Of a stretch of 6,444 nucleotides of DNA, positions 1-5,993 are shown piece by piece. The position numbers and the translations under genes are program-made. The stretch is from Bacteroidales bacterium. GTDB taxonomy: Bacteria; Bacteroidota; Bacteroidia; Bacteroidales; UBA7960. Positions within the stretch are counted from its first letter, which is position 1. The number at the start of each line of letters is the position of its first letter. The notes beneath the pieces are model-generated. The model ran no database searches. It saw nothing but the letters and a program-made list of their open reading frames with translations, and was not told the DNA's origin. The stretch covers positions 1-6,444 of the forward strand of contig PWHO01000225.1 in the NCBI GenBank assembly GCA_003555385.1, in the 5' to 3' direction.

Positions 1-539
1 ATATCTGCAAGCCCCGCCTCCTTTGCCTGTGCTGCAGGAATCAAAGAGCCGCTCAGCATTAGCTGCATGGACCGGTATTCTCCGCAACGCCTGATCACAA
101 AAGGGGAGATGGTGGCCGGAATGAGACCCAGCCTCACTTCACTGAACGCAAACCCGGCATCTCTGGCTGCCACCACAAAATCTGCTGTAGCGATCATCCC
201 CATGGCCCCGCCCATGGCTTTACCATGCACCATGGCAACAAGCGGTTTGGGAAACTCATAAAAAGCCCTGAACAGCCTTGACAAGACCCCCGGGGGCTGA
301 TCCTTTTCACTGGTCGCATCCCCCGACATCCATTCCAGGTCACCCCCGGCGCAAAATATTTTTCCTTTTCCTCTCAGAATGACCACCCTGATTTCAGGGT
401 CATGCGCAATGACCTCAAGTGCACGGATCAGTTCGGTGGCCATTTCCCGGTTAATGGCATTGCGTTTTTCCGGGCGTGCCAGCCATAGGTCACAGATGTG
501 ACCGCGAATCTCAACATTTATGGTGTTGTAATCTTTCAT
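1..539 (-). CDS. liuC: Methylglutaconyl-CoA hydratase-like enoyl-CoA hydratase (partial, C-terminus off the left edge)
   Basis: Crotonase-superfamily enzyme, probably hydrating 3-methylglutaconyl-CoA to HMG-CoA in leucine/isovalerate breakdown in the cytoplasm. The start is ATG at 537-539, and 179 codons are visible before the edge. The first oxyanion-hole segment is FCAGGDLEWM (residues 62-71). The second is HGKAMGGAMG (105-114). By my alignment to rat enoyl-CoA hydratase, Glu164 corresponds to E134 in FSEVRLGLIP, but Glu144 falls on G114. As I recall, bacterial LiuC/GnyH proteins share this replacement and the following PATISPFV stretch, which is why I prefer LiuC over a generic beta-oxidation hydratase. 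It lies 10 nt downstream of the carboxylase subunit that makes its presumed substrate, so the two are almost certainly one operon. No clear Shine-Dalgarno precedes it, so translational coupling is plausible. The crotonase fold is certain; the exact substrate rests on context and motif. Confidence 0.83.
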   Translation of the reverse strand, partial: MKDYNTINVEIRGHICDLWLARPEKRNAINREMATELIRALEVIAHDPEIRVVILRGKGKIFCAGGDLEWMSGDATSEKDQPPGVLSRLFRAFYEFPKPLVAMVHGKAMGGAMGMIATADFVVAARDAGFAFSEVRLGLIPATISPFVIRRCGEYRSMQLMLSGSLIPAAQAKEAGLAD

Positions 540-549
540 TGACCGAGGT

Positions 550-2187
550 TTACATACGGTAAATACCGCTGAAAGGTTCATCGAACGGCATGTTCAGGGA
601 GGTGGCAATGGCCATGGCCACTGTTTCCCTTGTTTGCATGGGTTCAATGATCCCGTCATCCCAAAGACGCGAAGAACTGTAAGATGCAGCACCTTCCTTT
701 TTATATTTGGCAAGGATGGCGTTTTTCATTTGTTCAATCTCTTCCGGAACGGCTTTTTTGCCGGAAGCTTCGAGCTGGTCTGCCTTTACCTGGGCCAGTA
801 CATTGGCTGCCTGCTCTCCGCCCATCACAGAAATACGTGCACCCGGCCACATAAACAAAAAACGGGGGTCAAATGCCCTGCCGGCCATGGCATAATTCCC
901 TGCCCCGTAGGAGCCTCCGGTGATGACAGTGATTTTCGGAACAGATGCATTGGCCACGGCATGCACCAGCTTTGCCCCGTCCCTTGCCAGGCCGGCGTTC
1001 TCGTACTTTTTCCCCACCATAAAACCCGTGATGTTCTGCAAAAAGAGGATGGGGATTTTCCGGAAGCAGCACATCTGGATGAAATGGGTGCCTTTCAGGG
1101 ATGATTCGGCGAACAATACGCCGTTGTTGGCAATAATTCCCACGGGGTACCCCATAATGCGGGCAAATCCCGTAACCAGTGTGGTGGCGTAGCGGGCCTT
1201 GAATTCGTGGAAGCGGCTGCCATCTGTCAGCCGGGCAATGATCTCATAAGGATTTGTATGCTTTCGCGAATCAGCCTGAACAATTCCGGTCAATTCTCCC
1301 GGGTCATAAGCCGGTTCTTCCGCACTTTTGATCTCCAGCTGTTGCTTCTTGCCTGGTTGAAGTGTTTCAAAAATGCTTCTGCAAATGGAGATGGCATGCT
1401 GGTCATTCTCTGCAAAATGGTCGGCAACCCCCGACTGGGTGGTATGCACATCTGCGCCTCCGAGCGCTTCAGGGCTGACTTCTTCTCCGGTGGCTGCTTT
1501 CACCAGGGGAGGGCCGCCAATAAAAATGGTTCCCTGGTTCTTGACGATGATGGTTTCGTCACTCATGGCCGGAATATAGGCCCCCCCGGCAGTGCAGGAA
1601 CCCATCACCATGGCAATCTGGGGGCAGCCGGCAGCAGAAAGCCGGGCCTGGTTATAAAAAATGCGGCCAAAATCATCCCGGTCGGGAAAAACTTCTGCCT
1701 GATCGGGTAAGAAAACGCCGCCCGAGTCTACCATATATACACAGGGCAGTCTGTTTTGCATGGCAATTTCCTGGGCACGGATATGTTTGCGGATGGTTTC
1801 CCGGATATAGGTGCCTCCTTTGACGGTGGCATCATTGGCAATGATGATGGTTTCGCGGCCATGGATCACACCGATACCGGTCACAATTCCTGCTCCGGGG
1901 AAACTGTCATGGTGCTGGCCATAAGCGGCGAGCGTCGACAACTCAAGAAAAGGGGTGCCGGGATCGATCAGCAGGTCAATCCGTTCACGTGGAAGCAACT
2001 TGTTACGGTCCCGGTGTTTTTTGACAGAGGCAGGTGAGCCTCCCGCCATCACCCGGTGCATCATGTCGCGGTGCCGTTCAATAATTGCCTCATAGGCTGA
2101 TGCGTTATCCCGAAACTCAGGGTTGTCGGGATCAATATGCGATTGGATTTTATACACGGTATGTAAGACTGGTTTTGTAAATAACAA
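550..2187 (-). CDS. liuB: Methylcrotonyl-CoA carboxylase, carboxyltransferase (beta) subunit
   Basis: Transfers CO2 from carboxybiotin to 3-methylcrotonyl-CoA, giving 3-methylglutaconyl-CoA in leucine degradation. It works with a biotin-carboxylase/biotin-carrier subunit not seen in this window. The 545 residues are near the usual length of the family. The N-terminal crotonase-like domain includes HRDRNKLLPRERIDLLIDPG (58-77) and the acyl-CoA oxyanion segment GSCTAGGAYIPAM (196-208). It is followed by GGPPLVKAATGEEVSPEALGG (224-244), strongly typical of methylcrotonyl- rather than propionyl-CoA carboxylases. The C-terminal domain carries FLQNITGFMVGKKYENAG (382-399), GGSYGAGNYAMAGRAFDP (424-441) and ARISVMGGEQAA (450-461). 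The C-terminus ends in the family-like GIYRM. The start is uncertain: TTG at 2187 gives this length, GTG at 2157 would drop ten residues, and no in-frame ATG precedes the conserved part. liuC follows after 10 nt. Geranyl-CoA carboxylase is a less likely alternative. Confidence 0.93.
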   Translation of the reverse strand: MLFTKPVLHTVYKIQSHIDPDNPEFRDNASAYEAIIERHRDMMHRVMAGGSPASVKKHRDRNKLLPRERIDLLIDPGTPFLELSTLAAYGQHHDSFPGAGIVTGIGVIHGRETIIIANDATVKGGTYIRETIRKHIRAQEIAMQNRLPCVYMVDSGGVFLPDQAEVFPDRDDFGRIFYNQARLSAAGCPQIAMVMGSCTAGGAYIPAMSDETIIVKNQGTIFIGGPPLVKAATGEEVSPEALGGADVHTTQSGVADHFAENDQHAISICRSIFETLQPGKKQQLEIKSAEEPAYDPGELTGIVQADSRKHTNPYEIIARLTDGSRFHEFKARYATTLVTGFARIMGYPVGIIANNGVLFAESSLKGTHFIQMCCFRKIPILFLQNITGFMVGKKYENAGLARDGAKLVHAVANASVPKITVITGGSYGAGNYAMAGRAFDPRFLFMWPGARISVMGGEQAANVLAQVKADQLEASGKKAVPEEIEQMKNAILAKYKKEGAASYSSSRLWDDGIIEPMQTRETVAMAIATSLNMPFDEPFSGIYRM

Positions 2188-2209
2188 TATTTCAATCCCG
2201 AATGTTCTC

Positions 2210-2215
2210 CCTCCT
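2210..2215 (-). promoter_or_regulatory. Possible ribosome-binding site upstream of liuB (AGGAGG)
   Basis: On the minus strand the sequence reads AAAGGAGGG, near-perfect complementarity to the 16S anti-Shine-Dalgarno. Its distance is 22 nt to the TTG at 2187 and 13 nt to an in-frame ATT at 2196. Both are longer than the usual 5-10 nt, so either the start is non-canonical or the match is fortuitous. The reading frame is open up to a stop at 2248-2250 with no ATG in between. Confidence 0.35.
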
Positions 2216-2356
2216 TTGATTTCCGGTTCAGGAGGATCAGCAGTAACTTACTTTCAGACCAATTTATTAATTTTTAAGCAATCCGGAATGGTTTTTTATC
2301 AATAATTATGGCTGCTTTAGCCAAACAGGTCATTATAAAAATCAAAACCAGTTAGT

Positions 2357-2364
2357 TATCTTTG
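2357..2364 (+). promoter_or_regulatory. Bacteroidota-type -7 element (TATCTTTG) of the alpha/beta hydrolase gene
   Basis: TATCTTTG is an exact match to the TAnnTTTG consensus used by the Bacteroidota housekeeping sigma factor. It ends 16 nt before the ATG at 2381, which would give a very short untranslated leader. I do not find a good -33 TTTG at the expected spacing, so the promoter rests mainly on the -7 element and its position. Confidence 0.55.
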
Positions 2365-2380
2365 TGTAAAATTCTGCTTT

Positions 2381-3367
2381 ATGCGCCCGTATATTTTCAT
2401 TTGGATGCTTTTCGCTGTTTTGCTTTCCTTTTATGGAAACAGCTTGAATGCCATGGACGTTTCCGAAGGCAGTGCCGGCAATGCAATTGGTGCCGGGGAG
2501 CGTATGGACCTGCCTTACGATAACAGCAGGATGGACACGGTGGACGGTATTCGTATTCATTACAGGCATTGGGAACAGCCCGAAGAGGAACGAAAAGGCA
2601 GCTGTTTGCTCCTGCATGGATTCGGGGCTTCCACATTCTCGTGGCAGGAAGTGGCGGATAGCCTTCATCAGCTCGGATATGAGGTAGTGGCGGTGGATCT
2701 TCCTCCCTTCGGATACAGCGACAAATCTGACGGCATCAACCAATCTGTTACAGCTCACGCCTTAAGGGTAAATAAACTGACGGAGGAGAACTTTTCCGGC
2801 AGGGTATGGCACCTGGCCGGACACTCCATGGGCGGCGGCGTTGCCCAGGCCTTTGCCCTTCAATATCCGGAACATCTTCGTAGTGTAACCTTTGTAGCGG
2901 CGGCACTTTTTCTCACCCTGGAAGATGAACCCCGGCCTGCACGCGCCCTGCTGCGGTTGTCTCCCCTGCGTTTTTTTCTGGGTGAGCTGGCTGAGGAATG
3001 GGTCATTACCCGGCGCCGTGTGGAGGACATGCTGGAGTCGGCTTACGGGATTCCTCCCGAAGAACGCCAGGTGGAGGCTTACCTGCGTCCTCTTCAGATT
3101 CCCGGGACTGGCCGGGCCATACTGGCTGCAGCAACCTTTCATGAGGAACTTACTTCCCTGGATGCAGCTGAACTGCGTATGCCGGCCCTTGCCATATGGG
3201 GTGATTCCGACACCTGGGTGCCGGTGGAAAGAAGGAAAAGGATCCTTGAGCGTATGCCTGAAACAGAACTGATCATGCTGGAAGGAGTGGGCCATAACCC
3301 CATGGAAACGCATTTTAATGATTTCATGAGGTCATGGATCCCTTTCCTCGAAGCGCACGACAATTAA
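2381..3367 (+). CDS. Exported alpha/beta-fold hydrolase
   Basis: A serine hydrolase of the alpha/beta superfamily, 328 residues; the substrate cannot be read from the sequence. Residues 1-24 look like a type I signal peptide: a short N-terminus, a hydrophobic run (IFIWMLFAVLLSF), then SLNA as the likely cleavage site. No lipobox cysteine is present, so a periplasmic or secreted protein is inferred. The triad is complete. HGFGAS (79-84) forms the oxyanion loop, GHSMGGG (147-153) is the nucleophile elbow with Ser149, Asp277 lies in GDSDTWVP (274-281), and His305 lies in GVGHNPM (302-308). A lid/cap domain probably spans about 180-255. The ATG start is supported by the TATCTTTG element just upstream. 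It is divergent from liuB and convergent with the channel gene, so it is probably transcribed alone. Esterase, lipase or C-C bond hydrolase are all possible. Confidence 0.88.
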   Translation: MRPYIFIWMLFAVLLSFYGNSLNAMDVSEGSAGNAIGAGERMDLPYDNSRMDTVDGIRIHYRHWEQPEEERKGSCLLLHGFGASTFSWQEVADSLHQLGYEVVAVDLPPFGYSDKSDGINQSVTAHALRVNKLTEENFSGRVWHLAGHSMGGGVAQAFALQYPEHLRSVTFVAAALFLTLEDEPRPARALLRLSPLRFFLGELAEEWVITRRRVEDMLESAYGIPPEERQVEAYLRPLQIPGTGRAILAAATFHEELTSLDAAELRMPALAIWGDSDTWVPVERRKRILERMPETELIMLEGVGHNPMETHFNDFMRSWIPFLEAHDN

Positions 3368-4224
3368 TTGGTTTCCGCTTTTTGTTCTGCATCCTCTTTC
3401 TGCAGGTGTACATCCATTTGCGGGAATGGCATACTGATGCCTTCTTTCGCAAAGGCTTCATACACTTTTGCCCTGATATCAAAACTCAGAGGCCAGAAAT
3501 CGTCGGCTGTTGCCCAGCCCCTTACCGTGATATCCACGGAACTGTCTGTGAGGTCGGAAACGAAGATCATCGGTTCTGGTTCAGACAATACACGTTCATC
3601 TTCTTCCAGCACTTTTTTTAATACCTCTTTTACCTTCGGAAAACTGTCCCCATAGGCCATGCGAAATACCCACTGTCCGCGGCGGGTATCATTGACCGAG
3701 TAATTGGTGATGGCCCCGGTGGCCAGGTTGCCGTTGGGAAGGATGACCACCACATTGTCGATGGTTTGCAAAATGGTGTTGAAGACCTGGATGTCTGTAA
3801 CGGTGCCCAAAAAGTTTTGTGCTTCAATGAAGTCACCAACCTTGAATGGTTTGATGGTCAGAATAAGCATGCCTCCTGCAAAGTTTTGCAGGGTGCCTGA
3901 AAGGGCAAAACCTATAGCCAGACCGGCTGCACCTAAAATGGCGATAAATGCGGTCATCGGCACCCCGGCCAGAGTCAGCACAATGATAAACACCAGTATA
4001 TTCAACAGGATGGAGATAAAGCCTTTGAGAAAGCCCCTGAGAGAAGGATCAACTTCCCTTTTTTTCATAACTGAATAGAATACCCGGCTCAGTTTTCCGG
4101 CCAGCCAAAGTCCGATCAGCAGCACCACAATGGCTGTGAGTAATCTCAGGCCGTGAGTGACCATTAACTGACCTGCTGTTTCGAAAATGCCTTCCATGCT
4201 GATTTGTAGTTTACTCATTTGCAT
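3364..4224 (-). CDS. mscS: Small-conductance mechanosensitive channel, MscS family
   Basis: Membrane channel that opens under bilayer tension and releases solutes during hypo-osmotic shock. It has 286 residues, the same length as E. coli MscS, and the same architecture. Transmembrane helices lie at about 26-45, 65-87 and 91-120. The Gly/Ala-packed pore helix is ILGAAGLAIGFALSG (96-110), followed by TLQNFAGGMLILTIKPFKVGD, then the cytoplasmic beta domain with ILPNGNLATGAITNYS (161-176). The C-terminal part ends in GISMPFPQMDV (262-272), closely matching the E. coli motif. By my alignment the E. coli pore constriction leucines L105 and L109 correspond to L102 and F106. ATG at 4222-4224 is taken as the start; a second in-frame ATG at 4216-4218 would remove only two residues. 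Its TAA overlaps the stop of the convergent hydrolase gene. It is transcribed away from the peptidase gene and has its own likely promoter at 4275-4282. Confidence 0.95.
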   Translation of the reverse strand: MQMSKLQISMEGIFETAGQLMVTHGLRLLTAIVVLLIGLWLAGKLSRVFYSVMKKREVDPSLRGFLKGFISILLNILVFIIVLTLAGVPMTAFIAILGAAGLAIGFALSGTLQNFAGGMLILTIKPFKVGDFIEAQNFLGTVTDIQVFNTILQTIDNVVVILPNGNLATGAITNYSVNDTRRGQWVFRMAYGDSFPKVKEVLKKVLEEDERVLSEPEPMIFVSDLTDSSVDITVRGWATADDFWPLSFDIRAKVYEAFAKEGISMPFPQMDVHLQKEDAEQKAETN

Positions 4225-4249
4225 CCGTATTTTAATGAATGTATTTTAT

Positions 4250-4266
4250 CGGGCGATGATCGCCCG
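4250..4266. repeat. Perfect 17-bp inverted repeat in the mscS leader
   Basis: CGGGCGAT-G-ATCGCCCG: two exact 8-base complementary arms around a single central base. As RNA it could form a 6-bp GC-rich stem with a 5-nt loop. It begins 9 nt downstream of the predicted mscS -7 element, so it would sit at or near the 5' end of the mscS transcript. No T-run follows on either strand, so it does not look like an intrinsic terminator. An operator overlapping +1 or a 5' stabilising hairpin are the reasonable readings. Confidence 0.6.
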
Positions 4267-4274
4267 GCTTCTTC

Positions 4275-4282
4275 CAAAGTTA
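4275..4282 (-). promoter_or_regulatory. Bacteroidota-type -7 element (TAACTTTG) of mscS
   Basis: Read on the minus strand this is TAACTTTG, an exact TAnnTTTG match. It lies 50 nt upstream of the mscS ATG and would start transcription near 4268-4270. A TTTG occurs further upstream (minus strand, 4293-4296), but only 10 nt from the -7 element rather than about 20. The -33 part is therefore not convincing. Confidence 0.5.
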
Positions 4283-4311
4283 AAACAAATAACAAAGACA
4301 TGTGTGTTTAA

Positions 4312-4330
4312 TGATGCATCAATGGTTGAT
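4312..4330. repeat. Overlapping short palindromes, possible operator
   Basis: TGATGCATCA (4312-4321) is a perfect 10-bp palindrome. It overlaps ATCAA-TGG-TTGAT (4318-4330), a 5-bp inverted repeat with a 3-base spacer. A second ATGCAT core occurs inside AATGCATT at 4377-4384, with its centre 64 bp away. The position between two divergent promoters would suit a DNA-binding regulator, but palindromes this short also arise by chance. Confidence 0.3.
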
Positions 4331-4401
4331 TTTTGCTCCCTGTATGCTGTATTTTTCGACCAGGAGAATCCTTGCAAATGCATTAAGTCATGGAAAAATC
4401 G

Positions 4402-4409
4402 TACTTTTA
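4402..4409 (+). promoter_or_regulatory. Possible -7 element (TACTTTTA) of the M20 peptidase gene
   Basis: TACTTTTA matches TAnnTTTG at seven of eight positions and lies 32 nt before the preferred ATG at 4442. If used, transcription would begin after the alternative ATG at 4409, which favours 4442 as the start. No proper -33 element is evident. Confidence 0.3.
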
Positions 4410-4424
4410 TGAAACCATCAACCC

Positions 4425-4430
4425 AAGGAG
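4425..4430 (+). promoter_or_regulatory. Shine-Dalgarno-like AAGGAG supporting the M20 peptidase start
   Basis: AAGGAG ends 11 nt before the ATG at 4442, slightly long but workable. It supports 4442 over the in-frame ATG at 4409, which has no comparable sequence upstream. An out-of-frame ATG at 4432 is only 1 nt from the motif, too close to use it. Confidence 0.45.
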
Positions 4431-4441
4431 AATGTTTAATT

Positions 4442-5974
4442 ATGAATACCTGCAGATTGAATAAAACAAGGAGTTTCCGGGTTTACCTCTATAGTCTGGT
4501 GTTGCTTTTTTTTATTGCTTCTCCCGTTGTTTCTGCTGCAGGGATGGATTTCTCTGCTGAAACTCCTGATATGGGATTGTTTCCCATTGCTCGTTCCGAA
4601 GCCACTTTCGATGAAATTCTCTCCGCCACGGAAAAGCATAATACGGGCATGAACGATACCATTGACCCGGCACTTCTGCTCAGCCGCTACGTGCAGATCC
4701 CCTCCGTGACGGGCCAGGAGAAAGAAGCCGGAGAGTTTCTGGCCCAATTCTGCAGGGAACAGGGCCTGCACGTGCATGTGTTTACTGATGAGGAAGACAG
4801 CTATAATTTTACCGCCTCTTTGTACCCCCTTGAGGACGGGAAACCCAATATTGTGCTGCTTACCCATCTTGATGTGGTTCCTCCCGGGGAGCCGGAGGGA
4901 TGGACCTATCCCGCATTCTCCGGCAAAATTGCCGATGGCATGGTCTGGGGCCGGGGTGCCATTGACAACAAGGCCATGGGTGTGATGCAGGTATTGGCCC
5001 TGCGGCAGTTCGTGGATCAGGCAGCCCGTGAAGACCTGCCGTATAATGTGAGCCTGCTGGCCGTATCCGGTGAGGAGACGGGAGGCGATACCGGAGCCCG
5101 GATTATTGCCGATCAATACCTCGATGAACTGAACCCTGTGGTGGTTTACGGAGAGGGTGGTGCCGGGCTGACAGGCATCATCGGAGCCCATCCTGACAGG
5201 CCGGTATTCGGACTTGGTGTGGCCCAGAAACGACGTTTGTGGATGGCACTTGAATCCACCGTGGAAGCCTCCGGGCACGCCTCTGTACCCCGGCAAAACT
5301 ATCCCACCAGGGAGGTGGTAAAGGCCACCAATGACTTGCTGGATGCCAAACCCCAGATCAGCATTGAACCGGTGGTAGAGCAGGCCCTGGGCCAGATGGC
5401 TGAATACGAAGGATTGTTCCGGCGAAGGCTTATGAAAAATATCCACCTTACTGCTCCATTGTTCAGTCGTTTCCTTCGGGCCGACCCCCTGGTTATTTCC
5501 ATGTTTACAAATACCTTGTCACTGACCAGCCTGAACAGCAGCGATGGAGCTTACAACCAGATTCCCACCAGGGCCAGGGCTGTGTTTGATTGCCGCTTGT
5601 TACCGGGCACGGATGAAGAGCAGTTCCTGAACCATGTGAGGAAGATCATTGACCCCTATGAGGTGGATGTTGAAGTGATTGCGTCAAGCCCCGCCAGTCC
5701 GGTTTCGCCCCAGGGCCCTTATTACCGGGCGATGGAGCAAAGTATTCTTTCGGTATACGGGGGTGTATCGGTGGTGCCTTTTATGTTCGTGGCCATCAAT
5801 GACAACCGTTTTTTCCGGCGCAACGGAATCCCTGCTTACGGTTTGCTGCCTGTGCTGATGACAGAGGAACTGATGGAATCCATCCATTATTTTGATGAAC
5901 GGATGCCGGTTGATGAACTTGAGAAAGGGATCGATGTATATGTGGCACTGATCAATCAATTATTAGCTGAATAA
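4442..5974 (+). CDS. Exported M20-family metallopeptidase, carboxypeptidase S/PM20D1-like
   Basis: A di-zinc amidohydrolase/peptidase of 510 residues. The family cleaves C-terminal residues or N-acyl amino acids. A type I signal peptide is clear: basic N-region (R5, K8, R10, R13), hydrophobic YLYSLVLLFFIASPVV, and cleavage near SAA (31-33). This supports the 4442 start. Metal and catalytic residues all appear present: H142 and D144 in THLDVVP, bridging D175 in GRGAIDNKAMG, E211 (general base) and E212 in SGEETGGDTGA, E238 in YGEGG, and H482 in SIHYFDER. The lid/dimerisation domain shows SGHASVPRQNYPTREV (277-292) and TLSLTSLNSSDGAYNQIPTRARAVFDCRLLPG (358-389), as in carboxypeptidase S and PM20D1. 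GIPAYGLLP (462-470) is also typical. The GH3-family gene follows 19 nt downstream, probably in the same transcript. A generic dipeptidase role remains possible. Confidence 0.92.
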   Translation: MNTCRLNKTRSFRVYLYSLVLLFFIASPVVSAAGMDFSAETPDMGLFPIARSEATFDEILSATEKHNTGMNDTIDPALLLSRYVQIPSVTGQEKEAGEFLAQFCREQGLHVHVFTDEEDSYNFTASLYPLEDGKPNIVLLTHLDVVPPGEPEGWTYPAFSGKIADGMVWGRGAIDNKAMGVMQVLALRQFVDQAAREDLPYNVSLLAVSGEETGGDTGARIIADQYLDELNPVVVYGEGGAGLTGIIGAHPDRPVFGLGVAQKRRLWMALESTVEASGHASVPRQNYPTREVVKATNDLLDAKPQISIEPVVEQALGQMAEYEGLFRRRLMKNIHLTAPLFSRFLRADPLVISMFTNTLSLTSLNSSDGAYNQIPTRARAVFDCRLLPGTDEEQFLNHVRKIIDPYEVDVEVIASSPASPVSPQGPYYRAMEQSILSVYGGVSVVPFMFVAINDNRFFRRNGIPAYGLLPVLMTEELMESIHYFDERMPVDELEKGIDVYVALINQLLAE

Positions 5975-5993
5975 AAATATAATATAACTGTAT

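Larger units (their letters stand above)
2188..2380. other. Divergent intergenic region between liuB and the alpha/beta hydrolase
   Basis: 193 AT-rich bases that must hold the promoters of liuB (leftward) and the hydrolase (rightward). I see a strong minus-strand Shine-Dalgarno-like AGGAGG at 2210-2215 and an exact plus-strand TAnnTTTG at 2357-2364. For liuB only a 7-of-8 match to the -7 element is present (TAAATTGG on the minus strand, 2259-2266), with no convincing TTTG at the proper distance upstream. No small gene or convincing operator is visible. Confidence 0.6.
4225..4441. other. Divergent intergenic region between mscS and the M20 peptidase gene
   Basis: 217 bases holding regulatory sequence for both directions: a perfect 17-bp inverted repeat (4250-4266), a minus-strand -7 element (4275-4282), overlapping palindromes (4312-4330), a weaker plus-strand -7 element (4402-4409) and an AAGGAG (4425-4430). 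The plus-strand frame of the peptidase happens to stay open through this whole region back to 4187. The encoded residues have no domain character and run into the start of mscS, so I treat the region as non-coding. Confidence 0.65.

Noticed and set aside
1207..1710. Open frame of 167 codons on the plus strand opposite liuB
   Set aside because: It is antisense to the strongly conserved carboxyltransferase, and no family features are seen in its translation.
2309..2323. Small hairpin TGGCT-GCTTT-AGCCA upstream of the hydrolase
   Set aside because: Only 5 bp of stem and no T-run, so it is too weak to call a terminator or riboswitch element.
2342..2758. Minus-strand open frame opposite the start of the alpha/beta hydrolase
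   Set aside because: It overlaps a gene with an intact signal peptide and catalytic triad. Its translation looks like an antisense shadow with no domain.
4187..4441. In-frame upstream extension of the M20 peptidase (85 more codons), including an ATG at 4409
   Set aside because: The extension would overlap the 5' end of mscS and bury the signal peptide internally. The residues look random, and AAGGAG plus the signal peptide favour 4442.
4432..4464. Ten-residue out-of-frame ORF (MFNYEYLQIE) overlapping the M20 start, a possible leader peptide
   Set aside because: Its ATG is only 1 nt after the AAGGAG, too close for normal initiation. There is no residue pattern typical of attenuator peptides and no associated hairpin.
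4436..5446. Long open frame (336 codons) on the minus strand opposite the M20 peptidase
   Set aside because: It lies wholly antisense to a gene with all M20 motifs, and its translation is rich in His, Gly and Pro with no recognisable domain. It is a by-product of the codon use of the real gene.
5975..5993. Possible terminator or promoter between the M20 and GH3 genes
   Set aside because: Only 19 AT-rich bases with no inverted repeat. No TAnnTTTG is seen in the gap, so read-through from the M20 gene is the simpler view.
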